In this document: in pieces, positions 4,955 through 5,892 of the stretch
How the letters are laid out: each line of letters opens with the position of its first letter
Position numbering within the stretch: the first letter of the stretch is position 1
Source: Methanoregulaceae archaeon
GTDB lineage: Archaea; Halobacteriota; Methanomicrobia; Methanomicrobiales; Methanospirillaceae
Length of the DNA stretch: 5,892 bases
Assembly: GCA_028679325.1 (NCBI GenBank)
Contig: JAJRBS010000146.1
Coordinates: forward strand, 1-5,892
Direction of reading: 5' to 3'
Program-made: the position numbers and the translations under genes
The notes under the pieces: generated by a model
Database searches by the model: none
What the model was told of the DNA's origin: nothing
The model's input: only the letters and a program-made list of their open reading frames with translations

Positions 4955-5185
4955 TTACCCCTGGTCCTTTCTGAAATCCCTGACAAGCATGATGGCGGCG
5001 ACGATTGCGATGACGCCGAGAATGGCGGCGATGACATATGCGCCCGGCTCGAGCCCGCAGGTTGCAAAACCTCCGGAACTGATAGCGAGTTTCCGGCATT
5101 CAGAGGGGATATACACAAGGAGATAGCTGATCATGACGGCACAGGCGGCAATGACCAGTACGAGAATGAGCGAGAGGATCTTCAT
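4955..5185 (-). CDS. Small protein with two transmembrane helices
   Basis: This 76-residue protein has two hydrophobic helices, at about 3-26 (ILSLILVLVIAACAVMISYLL) and 50-68 (YVIAAILGVIAIVAAIMLV). The loop between them contains SECRKLAISSGGFATCG, and its two cysteines (30 and 43) could form a disulfide if the loop is outside. The tail RDFRKDQG is basic, suggesting that both ends face the cytoplasm. The frame is open up to 5341, but that extension overlaps the TMEM175 gene and is Arg/Ser-rich without sense, so I take the ATG at 5185. It has GGAG nine bases upstream and the start MKILSLIL looks natural. It lies 52 bases downstream of the TMEM175 gene and is probably co-transcribed with it. 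I recognise no family; a small accessory subunit is inference. Confidence 0.72.
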   Translation of the reverse strand: MKILSLILVLVIAACAVMISYLLVYIPSECRKLAISSGGFATCGLEPGAYVIAAILGVIAIVAAIMLVRDFRKDQG

Positions 5186-5237
5186 GGTGAAGGACTCCGG
5201 TTCAGAGTTGAAGAGCTCGTCACAATAGTATGAATAC

Positions 5238-5879
5238 CTACTGGCTTTCCTCCGGACGCGGGAACGTTTCCTCCCTGCCGGCCTCCTCCCGCTGCCTGAA
5301 ACCGCGACGAACGACCATGACCAGGAGCGGAATGATGGCATAGCACCAGAAACTCGCTTCCGTACTCACGAATGCTACCGCAATCGCGATCAGGGCTGTT
5401 GCCGGGCTCACGATGGCCCGGTCAACACCTTGCATCCCCGGGTTCTTTTCGCCAGGACTCAGTCTCCCGAAGGAACGGATGGTGTACCACCAGCTCATCG
5501 TCAAAAGGAGGCTGGCAACCAGGATGTTTGCATGGAACAGAAGCACGGCCTCGAGTACATTGGGATAATCGCCGGATATGGTGGTTGAGAAAGGAATCAG
5601 GACGATGAAGAAGAGAAAGAGGATATTAATCCAGATGAGGCGGTCGTCCACGTACTTCACTTTTCGGACGATACGGTGGTGAGAGAGCCAGAAAGAGGCG
5701 ATGACAAAGAAGGCGATAGCAAAGATGAGGAACTCAAGCCACATCCCTGCTAGTATCCCGGGGAGGACAACCGGAGCAGTACTCTCGGGGATCGGGGGGA
5801 CAGCCAGGCTGATCACGAGCAGGGTCATGGCGAAAGCAAAGATCCCGTCGCTTAAAGCCTCGGTCCGTGACTTCTCCAC
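5238..5879 (-). CDS. TMEM175 (DUF1211) family potassium channel-like membrane protein
   Basis: This 213-residue protein matches prokaryotic TMEM175 channels, which form potassium-permeable tetramers of six-helix subunits in the cytoplasmic membrane. The first helix carries the signature RTEALSDGIFAFAMTLLVISL (5-25). The family usually has Phe where Leu 9 stands in R-xxx-FSD. The second signature is FWLSHHRIVRKVKYVDDRLIWINILFLFFIVLIPFSTT (63-100). Hydrophobic segments lie at about 8-28, 38-63, 81-100, 110-134, 158-174 and 176-191, giving six helices, followed by a charged tail. The length is normal for the family. The GTG at 5879 follows GAGGAG by three bases, but the frame is open to the window edge, so the true start may lie a few codons further upstream. 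The small two-helix protein gene follows 52 bases downstream. Confidence 0.87.
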   Translation of the reverse strand: MEKSRTEALSDGIFAFAMTLLVISLAVPPIPESTAPVVLPGILAGMWLEFLIFAIAFFVIASFWLSHHRIVRKVKYVDDRLIWINILFLFFIVLIPFSTTISGDYPNVLEAVLLFHANILVASLLLTMSWWYTIRSFGRLSPGEKNPGMQGVDRAIVSPATALIAIAVAFVSTEASFWCYAIIPLLVMVVRRGFRQREEAGREETFPRPEESQ

Positions 5880-5892
5880 GGTCTCCTCGGAG

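Noticed and set aside
4901..5233. 110-codon plus-strand frame antisense to the small membrane protein
   Set aside because: Its acidic, Asp/Gly-rich product is what the antisense of hydrophobic membrane helices gives. The minus-strand protein has proper helices and a ribosome binding site.
5186..5341. 52-residue N-terminal extension of the small membrane protein
   Set aside because: It overlaps the end of the TMEM175 gene in another frame, is rich in Arg and Ser, and would place the first membrane helix deep inside the protein. The ATG at 5185 with GGAG upstream is the better start.

Overview
The window looks like chromosomal DNA of a methanogenic archaeon, most likely of the Methanomicrobiales (Methanoregula, Methanosphaerula or Methanolinea type). 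The evidence is a mix: a PKD-repeat surface protein with a C-terminal membrane anchor, a free-standing B3/B4 protein, a prokaryotic TMEM175-type channel, moderate GC content, strong GGAGG/GAGGTG ribosome binding sites, GTG and TTG starts, T-rich stretches after genes and TATA-like boxes close to start codons. The genus is inference. I see no transposase, integrase, CRISPR array, tRNA or rRNA.

Left part, minus strand (about 2565 down to 72): three genes read leftwards. A secreted, membrane-anchored protein with two PKD domains overlaps by 4 bases a 191-residue soluble protein that I cannot assign. A B3/B4 (phenylalanyl-tRNA synthetase editing-type) protein follows after a 113-base gap.

Middle, plus strand (2716 to 4861): a 60-residue YHS metal-binding protein diverges from the PKD gene. 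The 150-base region between them carries a perfect 9-bp inverted repeat. Next come an unassigned 125-residue protein, a T-rich terminator, and then a tight two-gene operon. That operon encodes a RibD-C/dihydrofolate-reductase-like oxidoreductase and, overlapping by 4 bases, an AlkD-type DNA alkylation repair protein.

Right part, minus strand (5879 down to 4955): a six-helix TMEM175 (DUF1211) family channel is followed by a 76-residue protein with two membrane helices and a cysteine-containing loop. This pair converges on the repair operon across a 93-base gap that holds a perfect 14-bp palindrome.

The genes do not form one obvious pathway. Three small linkages look functional: the PKD protein with its translationally coupled soluble partner, the reductase-like protein with the AlkD-like protein, and the TMEM175 channel with the small membrane protein. 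The most interesting unknowns are the 191-residue partner of the PKD protein, the 125-residue orphan, the reductase with an altered glycine motif, and the inverted repeat in the divergent promoter region.
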